The notes under the pieces: model-generated
The model's input: only the letters and a program-made list of their open reading frames with translations
The model's database searches: none
Told to the model about the DNA's origin: nothing
Shown: piece after piece, positions 22,530-32,906 of the stretch
Numbering within the stretch: position 1 is the stretch's first letter
Layout of the letters: each line of letters starts with the position of its first letter
Assembly: GCA_039881145.1 (NCBI GenBank)
Contig: JAYKKI010000006.1
Location: 10,858,501 to 10,922,500, forward strand
Direction of reading: 5' to 3'
DNA: 64,000 bases
Source of the DNA: Druceiella hillmani
Taxonomy: Eukaryota; Arthropoda; Insecta; Lepidoptera; Hepialidae
Program-made: the position numbers and the translations under genes

Positions 22530-22721
22530 TTAGAGATGATTTCTGTAAACGTATATGGACGGTGAATTTCTGATATCAGAATGCAGTGAATTCCGTAACT
22601 GATTGATGTAAGGAGTAATTTTCCTAAACGGACGAACGATGTTTAAGAATGAGAAGCATGCATAGGTTTTCAGAAAGTAAATCGAGGCCATAGGTAGATA
22701 AGTCCAAGAACCTGTCATCAA
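22530..22721 (-). pseudogene. LINE ORF2 C-terminal remnant
   Basis: The minus-strand frame contains RPFRKITPYINQ followed directly by LRNSLHSDIRNSPSIYVY and RNHL-stop. This fits the ORF2 C-terminal pattern 'r..y.n.lWNsLp.diRnspSi..Fr..l' of CR1/Jockey-like non-LTR retrotransposons. The first conserved Trp has become Arg. Only the tail end of ORF2 survives, without reverse transcriptase motifs. It resembles the remnant at 14910-15030. Confidence 0.65.
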
Positions 22722-23439
22722 GATAAGGAGATCTATGTGAACTGTTAAAATATTATGAAGTTATGAAGATAGTGCCGATAACGAATCACCGCTTATTATT
22801 TAAATTGAGAAATGTGATGAATAATACTAGTTAAGAACCTGATGTTGCCTAGTATTTTTAAAATGTATCTAAATCAGTCTCAGTTAATGTTCTAATGGAA
22901 CTCTAAAGATAATTGATTAATAAAAATATAAGCAATATGCTGTACAATTTCTGCAGTAAATAATGATCGGATGACAGAATAACATAATATATTTAATTCT
23001 AACCACCTTCAAACTTCAAAACTTAATCACCAATCGTCCACACTTATAAGTTGACACGTGAAATAAATAAAAGACATAATGGCATTAGATATTTTACAAT
23101 TTAATAATAATTTAGTTCGACTGATGGTGCGACTTGATTATTAATGCGGTCCATTAGAATCGAATGATTTAATCCGATACTAATACTTTTGTATCAATCC
23201 AAGTCTGTATCGAATTTGTTTGTATCATCCTAAAATATCGAACTATCGTATGATGATGTATCGATACTAAAAGCATCGAATCGGATCATGAAACCCTAGT
23301 CGACTAACTAGGGTTGTTTGTTCAACATATGTATATCTGAACTATTTTTGGGGTCATTAGTCGCTACTGCATGTGTTGCAAATCGGAATATCTGTGAATG
23401 ATATAGGATGTGCTCTTCATAATGAGTTGGAATACCGAA
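22722..23439. other. No gene recognised; small motifs only
   Basis: AT-rich. Contains one TATCGATA palindrome (23259-23266) and a 9-bp inverted repeat AACCCTAGT/ACTAGGGTT (23292-23300 and 23307-23315), possibly an element end. Confidence 0.45.
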
Positions 23440-23790
23440 GCCCTCTACCGGTCTCATGCTGTTTCGCGAGCCCATTGTCGCCGACCGATCCAAGGTCTCG
23501 CTCCGGCATCTCGCCGACGACACGCGGGCAAGAGCGCTTGCAGCACCGCCCAGCACAATCCGAGCTGTTCCAGTTCGCACGGCTGACAAGAGACAATGCG
23601 AGGTGTTGTGTAAGGCTCGGCGCCGCCGTCTCCGCAGCCGTTGGGTAACGCGTGTAATTATAATTGGGCTAATTATGAAGAGGCGCTCGGCGAGGGTCCG
23701 GTTAGTGGGACAGCGAGATGAGGTCCGTGTGACCCCAAACGTTCGCCTTTTGAAGGTTGACCGATTCATCGCCGTAAATTTTTGTTAAAT
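23440..23790. promoter_or_regulatory. GC-rich island with three homeodomain cores
   Basis: This is one of the most G+C- and CpG-rich blocks of the window. Inside it, 23655-23677 reads TAATTATAATTG then GGCTAATTATG, giving three homeodomain cores in 23 bp. Frames of 153 codons (minus, 23308-23769) and 91 and 110 codons (plus) overlap here. They are Arg/Ala/Ser-rich on both strands, as expected when G+C raises frame length, and none resembles a known domain. I favour a conserved regulatory element near a developmental gene. A GC-rich exon remains possible. Confidence 0.35.
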
Positions 23791-23825
23791 TTAATAGGAT
23801 TACCATTTTTATAGTAGTTCTAAGA

Positions 23826-23962
23826 TAACGAAGAAAGTGACTTGAGATTCTGAGAAAAAGGTTTTAGTCGACAGACAGACGGACATAGGGACGGGCAAAC
23901 AAGTGATCCTATAAGTGTTCAGTTTTTTTTCATTTTGAGGGACCGAAACCTAAAAATAAACA
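23826..23962 (+). mobile_element. Family A 3' end fragment
   Basis: Shows the family's closing order: TGAGAAAAAGGTTTTAGTCG, ACAGACAGACGGACATAGGG, AAGTGATCCTATAAGTGTTC, TTTTTTTCATTTTGAGGGAC and CGAAACCTAAAAATAA. The 5' part is missing or unrecognisable. Confidence 0.75.
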
Positions 23963-24172
23963 ATAAAAAATTGGGATACCTGTTTTTTTTAAAGGACGTA
24001 TTTTAATTTCGTTTCTCTTTTATAGGTACAAAATTCATTCGATATATTGACTATTTATTATATATAGTCATACTACGGTTTGATAAAATAGTGTGATTAT
24101 TGCATAAAATTGTTTTCAGTTTATGAATCGAATGAAGCCGCGTGGTCAATTACTTCCAGTTACAGGTTTTGT

Positions 24173-24611
24173 AACAAAACTCTCTAGAGCTGTACGTATT
24201 AACCCTTAAGAGCATAATGAAGTGCCAAATTCTCATATAAAAGAGGCGACTTTTCTCATCCACTGAAAGTTACTAATCTTAAACAAAACTCTGTAAAGCT
24301 ATACGTATTAACCCTTAAGAGTATAATGAAATGCCAAATTCTCAAATAAAAGAGGCGACCTTTCTCATCCTCTGAAAAGTTACTAATCTTAAACAAAACT
24401 CTGTAAAGCTATACGTATTAACCCTTAAGAGCATAATGAAATGCCAAATTCTCAAATAAAAGAGGCGACTTTTCTCATCCACTGAAAGTTACTAATCTTA
24501 AACAAAACTCTGTAAAGCTATACGTATTAACCCTTAAGAGTATAATGAAATGCCAAATTCTCAAATAAAAGAGGCGACCTTTCTCATCCTCTGAAAAGTT
24601 ACTAATCTTAA
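24173..24611. repeat. 109-110-bp tandem repeat, four units, dimeric
   Basis: Units start at 24173, 24282, 24392 and 24501 with AACAAAACTCT. Units 2 and 4 share GAGTATAATGAAATGCC, GCGACCTTTCTCATCCTCTG and an extra A in CTGAAAAGTT. Units 1 and 3 share GAGCATAATGAA and GCGACTTTTCTCATCCACTG. The array is therefore a duplicated dimer of about 219 bp, made by a recent unequal exchange. No frame is conserved. Confidence 0.95.
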
Positions 24612-25529
24612 AATTGTTGGATACTAATTTTGAGATCTTCCAGTGTATCCGGTATTATCGATATCATATATAAAAATTGGTACCATAAAATGCGATTTTC
24701 TTCCCAAAAAAATACGTCGTATTATTAAAAGGCATGCAAATAAACATATAACCAAAAGTCATATTATCCTTTGCCTTAGAAAAATAAATCATAATCATGA
24801 AAACCGATGAAGGTTTAAAGTAGACAAAAAGTTGCTACACGTAAGATAATTTTATAGCTACATTGTAGATACATAGCGCTACGAGTTACAACTTTTCCTT
24901 TCAGAAGGATCCCTGAAGGCATAAGGGAAGCGAGACAGGGGACGAGATATTTATTTAAATAACTATTTCTCATCAACGTCACTTTATTTCTCTTTTAAAG
25001 CAAATTTAAAGTTCAAGTTTTCTAGTACTATGGTTTTCCAGTGTTATATATACTAATTTCCAAACTATTTTTCTTTTCTAGTTTATAATAAAATTGACTG
25101 TTCGTCACATAAATTATGGTAAAAAATAAACTGAATTGAATAATCAACTCGATAGTTATTGCAGTTAAATTAATCACGTATCCCCCATTTTCCGCCTTAC
25201 TTTTCCGACAATCTCATCTTTCTACAATTTCTAGGCTCGTTTTCATCCGCTCCACTAACCTACGATAATTTTTCCTGCCACGCTCTCTTTAGCATTGCTT
25301 TCTCATCTAGCGGATGCACGCTGTCCCCTAGAGGTTAACAGCATTCGCCATGCATATCTTGCGCTATTTGCATTCGACTTGCAAACTAACGAGGCTATTG
25401 CGTTTATCTTTCCAGTTATGTTTATTTTTACAATGCGTATTTTCTTAAAGAAAATTATTCTAGTGAAAATGGTTTGTTTCTTTTTTGGGTTCTGCACTTC
25501 AAAAAGATCACGGCCCTTTTTCTCGAAAA
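24612..25529. other. No gene recognised
   Basis: Contains TATCGATA at 24656-24663. A 124-codon plus frame (25295-25669) runs on into the family A fragment and a TTTA-rich tail, so it is not credible as a gene. Confidence 0.45.
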
Positions 25530-25600
25530 TCATTCGACGTAGAAACTTCAAAATTTACTTAGTGATAAAGTATATTAATTGTCATATATTTCAATCAATT
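25530..25600 (-). mobile_element. Family A internal fragment, reverse orientation
   Basis: The plus-strand words TCATTCGACGTAGAAACTTC, AAAATTTACTTAGTGATAAA and GTATATTAATTG match 12545-12605 and 13045-13100. Those are the reverse of the 'ATTGCTATGCC…TAGTTTCTGCGTCAA' segment at 32470-32500. Confidence 0.5.
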
Positions 25601-25738
25601 ATTTATTTATATATTTATTTATTACTTGGAAAAAAGCCCTTGGCATGTGGTAGAACATATGACAAATAATTATAAGACAATGACACACAGAGCAATTCAT
25701 TCAATTGAAAAACAAATACATAGTAATTTGGGTGAATA

Positions 25739-26026
25739 TCATCTAGCAATCAGTTGTGAACTACCAAGACGGTAGCTTGTGAGCCCATTTCTGAAGCGCT
25801 CAATGAAGTAGAAAAATATATCTAGACTGGGATCTCGCAATACTACGTTGAACAATGTGAGTGCACGAAAGACAGGTGGACGCTGTAGAATATTCGTGCA
25901 TACTCTAGGCAAGTAAAATAAATAATGACATCGTCCTCTCATGTAGTGGCCATGATCATAAAGGGCCACTAAACTCAGGATGAAGGGGTTTTCAACATAA
26001 TGATTTATTAATTTAAAAATTAACAC
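25739..26026 (-). pseudogene. LINE ORF2 C-terminal remnant, 95-codon frame
   Basis: The minus-strand frame includes LPRVCTNILQRPPVFRALTL followed by FNVVLRDPSLDIF and later FRNGLTSYRLG. This is a typical C-terminal region of insect non-LTR ORF2 proteins ('…R.R.tNvl..SP.fRal..fN…..lDIF…..F…'). The segment HRLRVRANILQHSSAF at about 31950 is the same region of a second copy. Reverse transcriptase motifs are absent, so it is a truncated relic. It may extend to the left as a 3' tail (about 25600-25738). Confidence 0.75.
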
Positions 26027-26484
26027 TCTAAAGTACTTTAAAACTTCTACACGAATGTAGAAGTTTTAAAGGGGGTAAATGAAATATTTGATATTTTTTT
26101 TATTAATTCTTGTGTTGTTTGGAATATTCACTAAAAAAGCGACTTATATGTATTCTAAAAAATATTTATTTACAGTGTTATGCTAGATAATTCTAGAGGT
26201 ATTAATAAAAATGTCCAAAAATTTTCAAGGGGGAAATAAAGTATTCAATTTTTTATTTTACGTACTGTACGAACATCAATTTAAATAGATAATTTACGAA
26301 GATTTTAAAACTGATTTTTCCATAATTTTAGTTAATGTAGTTTTAGCTTATATTTTTTTTTATATTGTTGAAAATGTCTACAAAAACTATGTCCCCCACC
26401 GTATCACCAGTGCACTGCCAAAGTCAAAATTCTTTAAAAACTATTATGAAAATAATCTAACTTTCATAAAAAAAAGTCAATCAT
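26027..26484. other. AT-rich DNA, nothing recognised
   Basis: There is a small inverted repeat AAAACTTCTACA…TGTAGAAGTTTT at about 26040-26070 and otherwise no structure. Confidence 0.45.
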
Positions 26485-27018
26485 CAGTAGAACTCGCCCC
26501 ACGTGGTTTCCGTACACATTTAGACACATAAATATTTAAGGTTGTTGCTTATATTATATAATTCCAAATAGAATTACAAATAATTGATTTTTAGATTTTC
26601 TCCTTTACCTGTGCTATAAGATCGCTCATTATGCCTACTTTTAGGGCGAACGGAAGTACCTTATAGGTTTTGATGATGTAAGTACCTTATAGGTGTTTGA
26701 TCTGTAAGTAAGATTATTGTATGAATAAAAAAATATGCTTTAAAAGGCTATATTGTTTTATTGTGTGAACCATTATTGTATGAATAAAAAAAAATACGCT
26801 CTAAAAGGCCATATCGTTTTGTTGTATGAACCAAAACACCGAAATTGTTTACAGCAATCTAAGGTTTATAGGCTTCGGAATACGATTATAAATCAACTTG
26901 CTATTTCAAGTCGTTTTTGAGAAAAAAATGGATTTGACAAACTGGTGGACGGACTGGTAACCAAGTAATTTCTTAAGGTTTCCAATTTTAGCGTCTTGAG
27001 AGATGGAACCCTAAAAAT
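26485..27018 (+). mobile_element. Family A element, full-length, compact
   Basis: Begins GTAGAACTCGCCCCACGTGG then TTTCCGTACACATTTAG, and ends GAGAGATGGAACCCTAAAAA. It has one copy of the segment GTGCTATAAGATCGCTC…CGGAAGTACCTTATAGGTTT, which is amplified four- to fivefold in the copy at 9.8-10.9 kb. A second small duplication (AAGTACCTTATAGG at about 26655 and 26690, and the ATTATTGTATGAATAAAAAA pair near 26715 and 26770) shows the same tendency to internal tandem change. Confidence 0.7.
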
Positions 27019-28149
27019 ACATCATTTTTGACGGTTTAAGTAAATAAAACTTTTAATAAACCTTTTTTTCATTTTCTCTATTTAAGGGTGCATTTTTATT
27101 TTTGTAACACAGCCCAACAATATATGGACTTTTGTGGTCTCATTTGTAAATATATTACATTACCTTAAATGATTATGTATACCTACATATATACGGAACT
27201 TGCCTAATGCGAGTTATGCTCTTACTTGATAGGTTTAGTTAACTGATTAATTAATTTTCGTAAAGCATATCAAAAGATCGGACGTAGTTTGCATAAATAT
27301 TGAAAGATTAACGTAATACTTGGAAAGGTGACATAAATACATCACTACTTCATCATTCAAGTGAGACAGCGGCCAGAAATTCCTTCGCCCAAACCTCATT
27401 GTGTCAACAATCCCGGCGGCCACCTCGCCACACCGCTTCTTACGCAAGCTTTATCTATTTAAAAATTTAAATACCAAAATCCGACTGGTGAATCGCTCCA
27501 AACTAACGCTAATCAATCTTGTAACAAGACGAGAATCGAACTTAACCCATCGGACTAGTGGACCGGTTCGTACTCGCACCGTACGCACACTTCCTGCATT
27601 ACAAAAAACAAAACCGGATTGTGTTGTACCTCTCTTAATGCCATACGTCGATCGCGCTTCGAAACGCTTGTATCATCCAAATAATGTTATCTTTATGTAT
27701 GAAAGAATCGTATATTAATATCACCGGTTATTAACCGTGTCGCAAAGTGAATATGTTTGTTAATGTATGTGATCTTATATAATCAATACGTAAAGAAGGT
27801 ATCTTGACCGACAAAATGAGGATACATTACATATTAACAACTTCATGCTTAAGTCTTATAATGCTTGTTTTTTTTGTTGAAAGTTCAAAATGGGTTCCAT
27901 TTTGATGATTTAAATGGAATGCAGTCAAGTGTTACCAACATATTAAATTTGTCTCTGCACGCAACTAATAAACCTCGATTGCTCATTTGTCTAATTTTAA
28001 AAGCGTAAACTCGTGAAATTTTAATAACAATTAGAAAACCGTGTTTTCTATCAATTTTTATCAATACCTAGAACCTTTTTGATATTATAAGAAGTACACA
28101 TAAAAACTACACGAAAGTAAAGTAAAGTAAGTAAGGCTTAAATTTTATA
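27019..28149. other. No gene recognised; balanced-composition block 27360-27700
   Basis: From about 27360 to 27700 the sequence is less AT-rich and non-repetitive (CCCGGCGGCCACCTCGCC, GGACCGGTTCGTACTCGC). Frames exist on both strands (105 codons plus, 66 codons minus). GAGAATCGAACTTAACCC (27529-27546) is a reverse-strand tRNA B-box look-alike, but no cloverleaf fits. It may be an old SINE or conserved DNA. Confidence 0.35.
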
Positions 28150-28640
28150 TTTATTTATTAACTTTTATGTATAATAAATATGGCGGACTTATTGATACAT
28201 GAGCAATTTCTTCCAGTCAACCATAACAATTTGTATTGAAATTTCGTTGGTAGACTGTAAGAGATTTTACAATGAAAATTCTTTATAGAACATATACATT
28301 AGACGAAAACAAAAATTTAAAAAAAAATACGAAAGTAAATTAAAAAAGAAAACAAAATATTGACATGATTTCGGATGGGAAAGACAGGAAAGGACAAGGA
28401 CACAGAGGAAAAGTTTCAGGAGAGCCAGGACTTTTTCACTCGATCTTTAAAAATATTTATAGACGTGATTTCCCTGTCAGGATCCAGGTGATTCCAAATT
28501 TTTGCTGCTTGGACAGTGATGGATTTTTCGTAAGTGGTAGAGGTATGTTTAGGAATAAGTAGGGTGGTTTGACAGGTGGGTGGTGAACTTTCAATTCGTA
28601 GCCCAAGGCCGTGAGTAGACAAATCTTTAAATTTGCCACT
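28150..28640 (-). mobile_element. Truncated LINE: ORF2 C-terminus plus 3' tail
   Basis: On the minus strand, 28622-28416 encodes TLLIPKHTSTTYEKSITV, then QAAKIWNHLDPDREITSI, then NIFKDRVKKSWLS-stop. This is the C-terminal pattern of CR1/Jockey-like ORF2 ('…tYekSit..aakiWN.Lp..i….Fk..lk.wl'). About 160 bases downstream comes GGTTGACTGGAAGAAATTGC, then CAATAAGTCCGCC, then an AT-rich (TAAA-type) end near 28150. The tail is shared with 52215-52500 and 56250-56420. Having ORF2 end and tail together ties that orphan tail to this LINE. No reverse transcriptase motifs remain. Confidence 0.72.
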
Positions 28641-28799
28641 AAGATAATTTGGGCTATGAGGATTTTTTAATATGTTAAAAAGGAGTGTACGTGAAGTTGG
28701 CGTCGATCACGGATCTTCAGCCATTTGAGAAGTGACCTGTATTCAGAAATGTGATCATATTTTCTGAGGCCAAAGATATACCGGATACATAAATTTATA

Positions 28800-28870
28800 T
28801 AATATAAATAACAAATAACTCAAGTTGATATTACCAAACCAACAACTTGAGTTATTTGTTACTTATATTA
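28800..28870. repeat. 28-bp inverted repeat (hairpin)
   Basis: Left arm 28800-28827 and right arm 28843-28870 are complementary at 27 of 28 positions, with a 15-nt loop. The core arm is TAACAAATAACTCAAGTTG. The size is near that of a microRNA-precursor stem, though it is AT-rich and could be a small MITE relic. Confidence 0.85.
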
Positions 28871-28978
28871 TATTTAGTTTAATATCTAAATATATATTTA
28901 AGCCAATATAATTTTTAAATAGTCCACGATTGAACAAAAATTTTTAACTTTATAGTTTCTAGTTGGATATGAAAATTA

Positions 28979-29385
28979 TCAGTAATCAATTTTATATTCT
29001 ATTAGGATTTACCACGACTATGTGTAATATCGCTTGTCACTTTCAGTGTTGCTAATTGTAAGCGATAAATTAGCTTATTAGTTCCTGGATTGGGGCTTTA
29101 TGTCGTTTCGGAAGCTCGTTTGTATGCCGCACTGTTTATATGCCATTTCGCACCGTTTGTGCGCGTTATTTCGCAATTGGTGCACAATTTATGAATTATT
29201 TCCACGAAAACCATTAGTCGTAGCAATATTGGATCGGTGGTAATTAGTTTTGTGTCGGAAAGTTTATTGAATTATTAGGTAGGTTGAACTGATCAGAGGG
29301 AGCTTAAAGATAAGAATTTTGACAATTTTCAGTGCAAAATCAGACATTTGCTTTTGTTCGATTTTGCCTATGGCAGAGATGAATA
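28979..29385. repeat. Dispersed repeat, family E copy 1
   Basis: Collinear with 31298-31675: CAGTAATCAATTTTATAT at the left, GTTTGTGCG.GTT.TTTCGCAATT in the middle, and AGACATTTGCTTTTGTTCGA then TTTTGCC at the right. It is more worn than copy 2. At the left, copy 2 reads CTTTTGCCCGCGACTGTGCT, which resembles the end of RTE-like elements. Confidence 0.7.
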
Positions 29386-29400
29386 ACTTATAACTTTAAC

Positions 29401-29403
<3 letters not shown>

Positions 29404-29470
<67 letters not shown>
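29404..29470. repeat. (TA)n microsatellite with short (TG)n
   Basis: About 61 bp of TA followed by GTGTGT. Confidence 0.97.
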
Positions 29471-29948
<478 letters not shown>

Positions 29949-30277
29949 CTGGTGTATATAATCGGTAGCAAATGCAGAGAAGAGGAAATGCAGAGAAATT
30001 TTCATATGGGAGTGGTCTCAGTAGGATAAATTATAGAAACAATAATAATAATAATACTGTCTTTTCTTTGGAGGAAATTCACTAAAAATAACTCGTTTTA
30101 CAATAAGTATGTGCAAATGTATGCACAAAACAGATCAAAATGAAAAAGATGTGAAAAGTTTTAAGCTAGTTAAGAGCTCCAAAATAAATTATTTATTTTT
30201 ATTTTTAAACTTATTTTTATATCTCAATTTCTCTCCGTTTCATATTTTTTAATACCTCAATTTTGTTTTCTTTTTTT

Positions 30278-30989
30278 TGAACCAAAAACAGGTCAACATT
30301 TCAATATTTTAGTAGTCCGCGTGAACGGAGTCACGGAAAAAGCTAGTGGGCACATTATATACATGGCGGATATGAATTAATGACAAATGGGTTACACATG
30401 TAATAATATATATAATCGTATTTGTGCCCGCAGGTACTTATACCTGTATTACGCATGGCCCCATTCGGTTACCCGAGTGTTCGCGTTGTATAAGGAGCTT
30501 TCAAGTAAGTTGACATACGTACCTACCGATATTAATATTCAATATCGTAATTCTTCGAATGAATTAACAATACATTAGTTATGTTACTAAGCGCATTTTT
30601 TGTTACTGTTCTCTTTGTAAATGTTTAACTTATCTTTATTGAACCAAAAAGAGGTCAACATATCAATACTTTAGTAGTCCGCGTAAACGGAGTCACGGAA
30701 AAAGCTAGTGGGCACATTATATACATGGCGGATATGAATTAATGACAAATGGGTTACACATGTAATCGTATTTGTGCCCGCAGGTACTTATACCTGTATT
30801 ACGCATGCCCCCATTCGGTTACCCGAGTGTTCGCGTTGTATAAGGAGCTTTCAAGTAGGTCGACATACATACCACCGATATTAATATTCAATATCGTAAT
30901 TCTTCGAATTAATTAACAATACATTAGTTATGTTACTAAGCGTGTTTTTTGTTACTGTACTCTTTGTAAATGTTTAACTTATCTTTATA
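30278..30989. repeat. Tandem duplication, unit about 361 bp
   Basis: Copies 30278-30638 and 30639-30989 are nearly identical. Copy 2 lacks about 11 bp (an ATAATATATAT stretch) next to CACATGTAATCG. Both include TAGTAGTCCGCGTGAACGGA, GTCACGGAAAAAGCTAGTGG (an RTE-like terminal word), TGTGCCCGCAGGTACTTATA and GAGTGTTCGCGTTGTATAAG. The 63-codon frame in copy 1 (30387-30578) is not kept in copy 2. The duplication is young compared with most repeats here. Confidence 0.95.
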
Positions 30990-31297
30990 GTCTTGTGTAT
31001 CTAAGCTGACGATTCATAGTTTTAGTTGCTAGTTATTAAAATTTATTTACGTTTGAATTAATTTACTTATGTTTTAAAAACTTCATGTCAAATTTACATT
31101 TTACATTAATCACTTGGTCTTTTATAAAACGCAAAGCAGTTCGAATCAATATTTCACTGGTTAAAGATTAATAGTGAACAACCAAGCAGCCCCCTGATGA
31201 TTCTAACTCGTGTTGAAAAATATTAATACCGAACCCGTTTCCTAATACAGCTTTGATAAAGTGGTCGGGGTTTAGGGTACTAATTGAATTTTAATTT

Positions 31298-31675
31298 GTC
31301 AGTAATCAATTTTATATCCTTTTAGCTTTTGCCCGCGACTGTGCTCGCCATTGGATGTAACTTCTATTGGAGTTAATCTGTAACGATAGGTATCGCGATA
31401 GCTGCTGGACAAGATGCCTTGGGTGTCAAGAACCGTTCCCGGAATTCGGTAAACAGTTTGTGCGTCGTTTCGTACTATTTTGCGCGTCGTTTTGCAATTC
31501 GGCGCATTGTTTGTGAGTTGATTTCTTGAAATCCATTGTACATTGGAGTGAGTTGGAACCGGTAGCAATCAAGTTTGTATAATTACGTGGATCTGGGAAA
31601 GGGCATAAAGTTGGGAAGATTTGGAATTTTGCGGTCCAAAATTAGACATTTGTCTTTGTCCGATTTTGCCAATTT
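31298..31675. repeat. Dispersed repeat, family E copy 2
   Basis: The better-preserved partner of 28979-29385. The 89-codon minus frame (31299-31568) covers it, but copy 1 keeps no matching frame, so I do not treat it as coding. The word GCTTTTGCCCGCGACTGTGC (31325-31344) is the reverse of the RTE-like terminal word GTCGCGGGCAAAAGC. Confidence 0.7.
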
Positions 31676-31889
31676 CAAATATATGTATATATACATATTT
31701 AGTAGTTATTCTAGTTACAATTTATTTAAATTTGAATTAATTTTTTTGTTCCTTAAGAACCCCATGCCAAATTATTATACGAAAACACAAAAAAAATCGA
31801 ATTAACATGATTCTAACTAGGATTAATCATAAATAACTAAACAACTCCCTAATGATTTCAACTTCCTAATGAAAAATATTAAGATTATA

Positions 31890-31990
31890 ATTTCGCAACA
31901 CCGCGTTAATGTAAATACACAAAAAGCAGACGAGTGCTGCAGAATATTCGCGCGTACCCTGAGCCGATGGAATAAATTATGACTTTGTTC
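31890..31990 (-). pseudogene. LINE ORF2 C-terminal remnant
   Basis: Minus-strand translation gives LFHRLRVRANILQHSSAF, matching FYLPRVCTNILQRPPVF of the remnant at 25739-26026. The DNA also matches (GCAGAATATTCGCGCGTACC against GTAGAATATTCGTGCATACT). It is only about 30 codons long. Confidence 0.6.
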
Positions 31991-32299
31991 TTTTGTATGA
32001 TAGCGAAGAGCATAATTGAATCTGAAGGAAGAAATAAGGGCTAGTAGCCGTATATTTTTGATATGGAAATAAAATAGACTAACTGCTCGCGCATCATGAT
32101 TCCTTTGAAAGAAATTACTTTATCATAAGTCACCATAAAACGGACTTCCTAGCGCAATAGGTATTTAATAATACCTAATGTAATTAAGTAGGAATATATG
32201 GTGTTTACCTTTGAGTAGCCTTGGGAAAACCCTGTTCTTTTATAATTTTAAGTTCAGTCGTTACGGAAACAAGAGTACACATATTCTTAACTATATTTC

Positions 32300-32605
32300 T
32301 GACTACCTAAAATTACGAAAAATATATTTTTAAATCCTAACCTTAGTCTTTTTAAAGAGTACTCCACACTGTATATGGATTTAAATTGTTCTTTCGATTT
32401 GCCCCTCCCAAAAATATTAATCTAAATCTTTTTGCGTGTCAGCTATTGAGATTTACGTGGGTTAATATTTTATTGCTATGCCAAATTTCTAGTTTCTGCG
32501 TCAAGCGGTTTCTTTGAAAATAGGTTAATACAGACGGATAGACAGATATGTGAATATTTTTTATAATGGTCCCATTTTCCTCCTGAGGAACGGAACTCTA
32601 AAACA
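32300..32605 (+). mobile_element. Family A 3' part
   Basis: Contains GGGTTAATATTTTATTGCTA, TGCCAAATTTCTAGTTTCTG, CGTCAAGCGGTTTC, ACAGACGGATAGACAGATA, GGTCCCATTTTCCTCCTGAG and GAACGGAACTCTAAAACA, the 3' order of family A. The last three words are close to those at 41580-41652. Confidence 0.7.
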
Positions 32606-32809
32606 AAGACAAAAACAATTCCCTTGAAAACTAAAGCGAGTTACATTTAACTATGCTCTTTATTAAAGAAAAAAACAGGGATAAGGAGATTAGCCGTAAA
32701 TTGTATGACAATAAAATAAACAGATTCCACATTTTATGACTTTAAATAACACATTCCAGTCTAACAGCATTAATAGTTCCAAATAGAGACCGGACAACTG
32801 CATTCTTTT

Positions 32810-32814
<5 letters not shown>

Positions 32815-32902
<88 letters not shown>
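32815..32902. repeat. (TA)n microsatellite
   Basis: About 88 bp of TA with two GTATAT interruptions near 32865. Confidence 0.98.

Positions 32903-32906
<4 letters not shown>

Noticed and set aside
23308..23315. CCTAGT/ACTAGGG inverted word as a transposon end
   Set aside because: Only 9 bp with a 6-nt loop, and no partner copy or target duplication was found.
23308..23769. 153-codon Arg-rich minus frame
   Set aside because: It lies in a GC-rich island where frames are open on both strands, and the peptide has no recognisable domain.
30387..30578. 63-codon frame in the duplicated segment
   Set aside because: It is broken in the second, nearly identical copy, so it is not under coding constraint.
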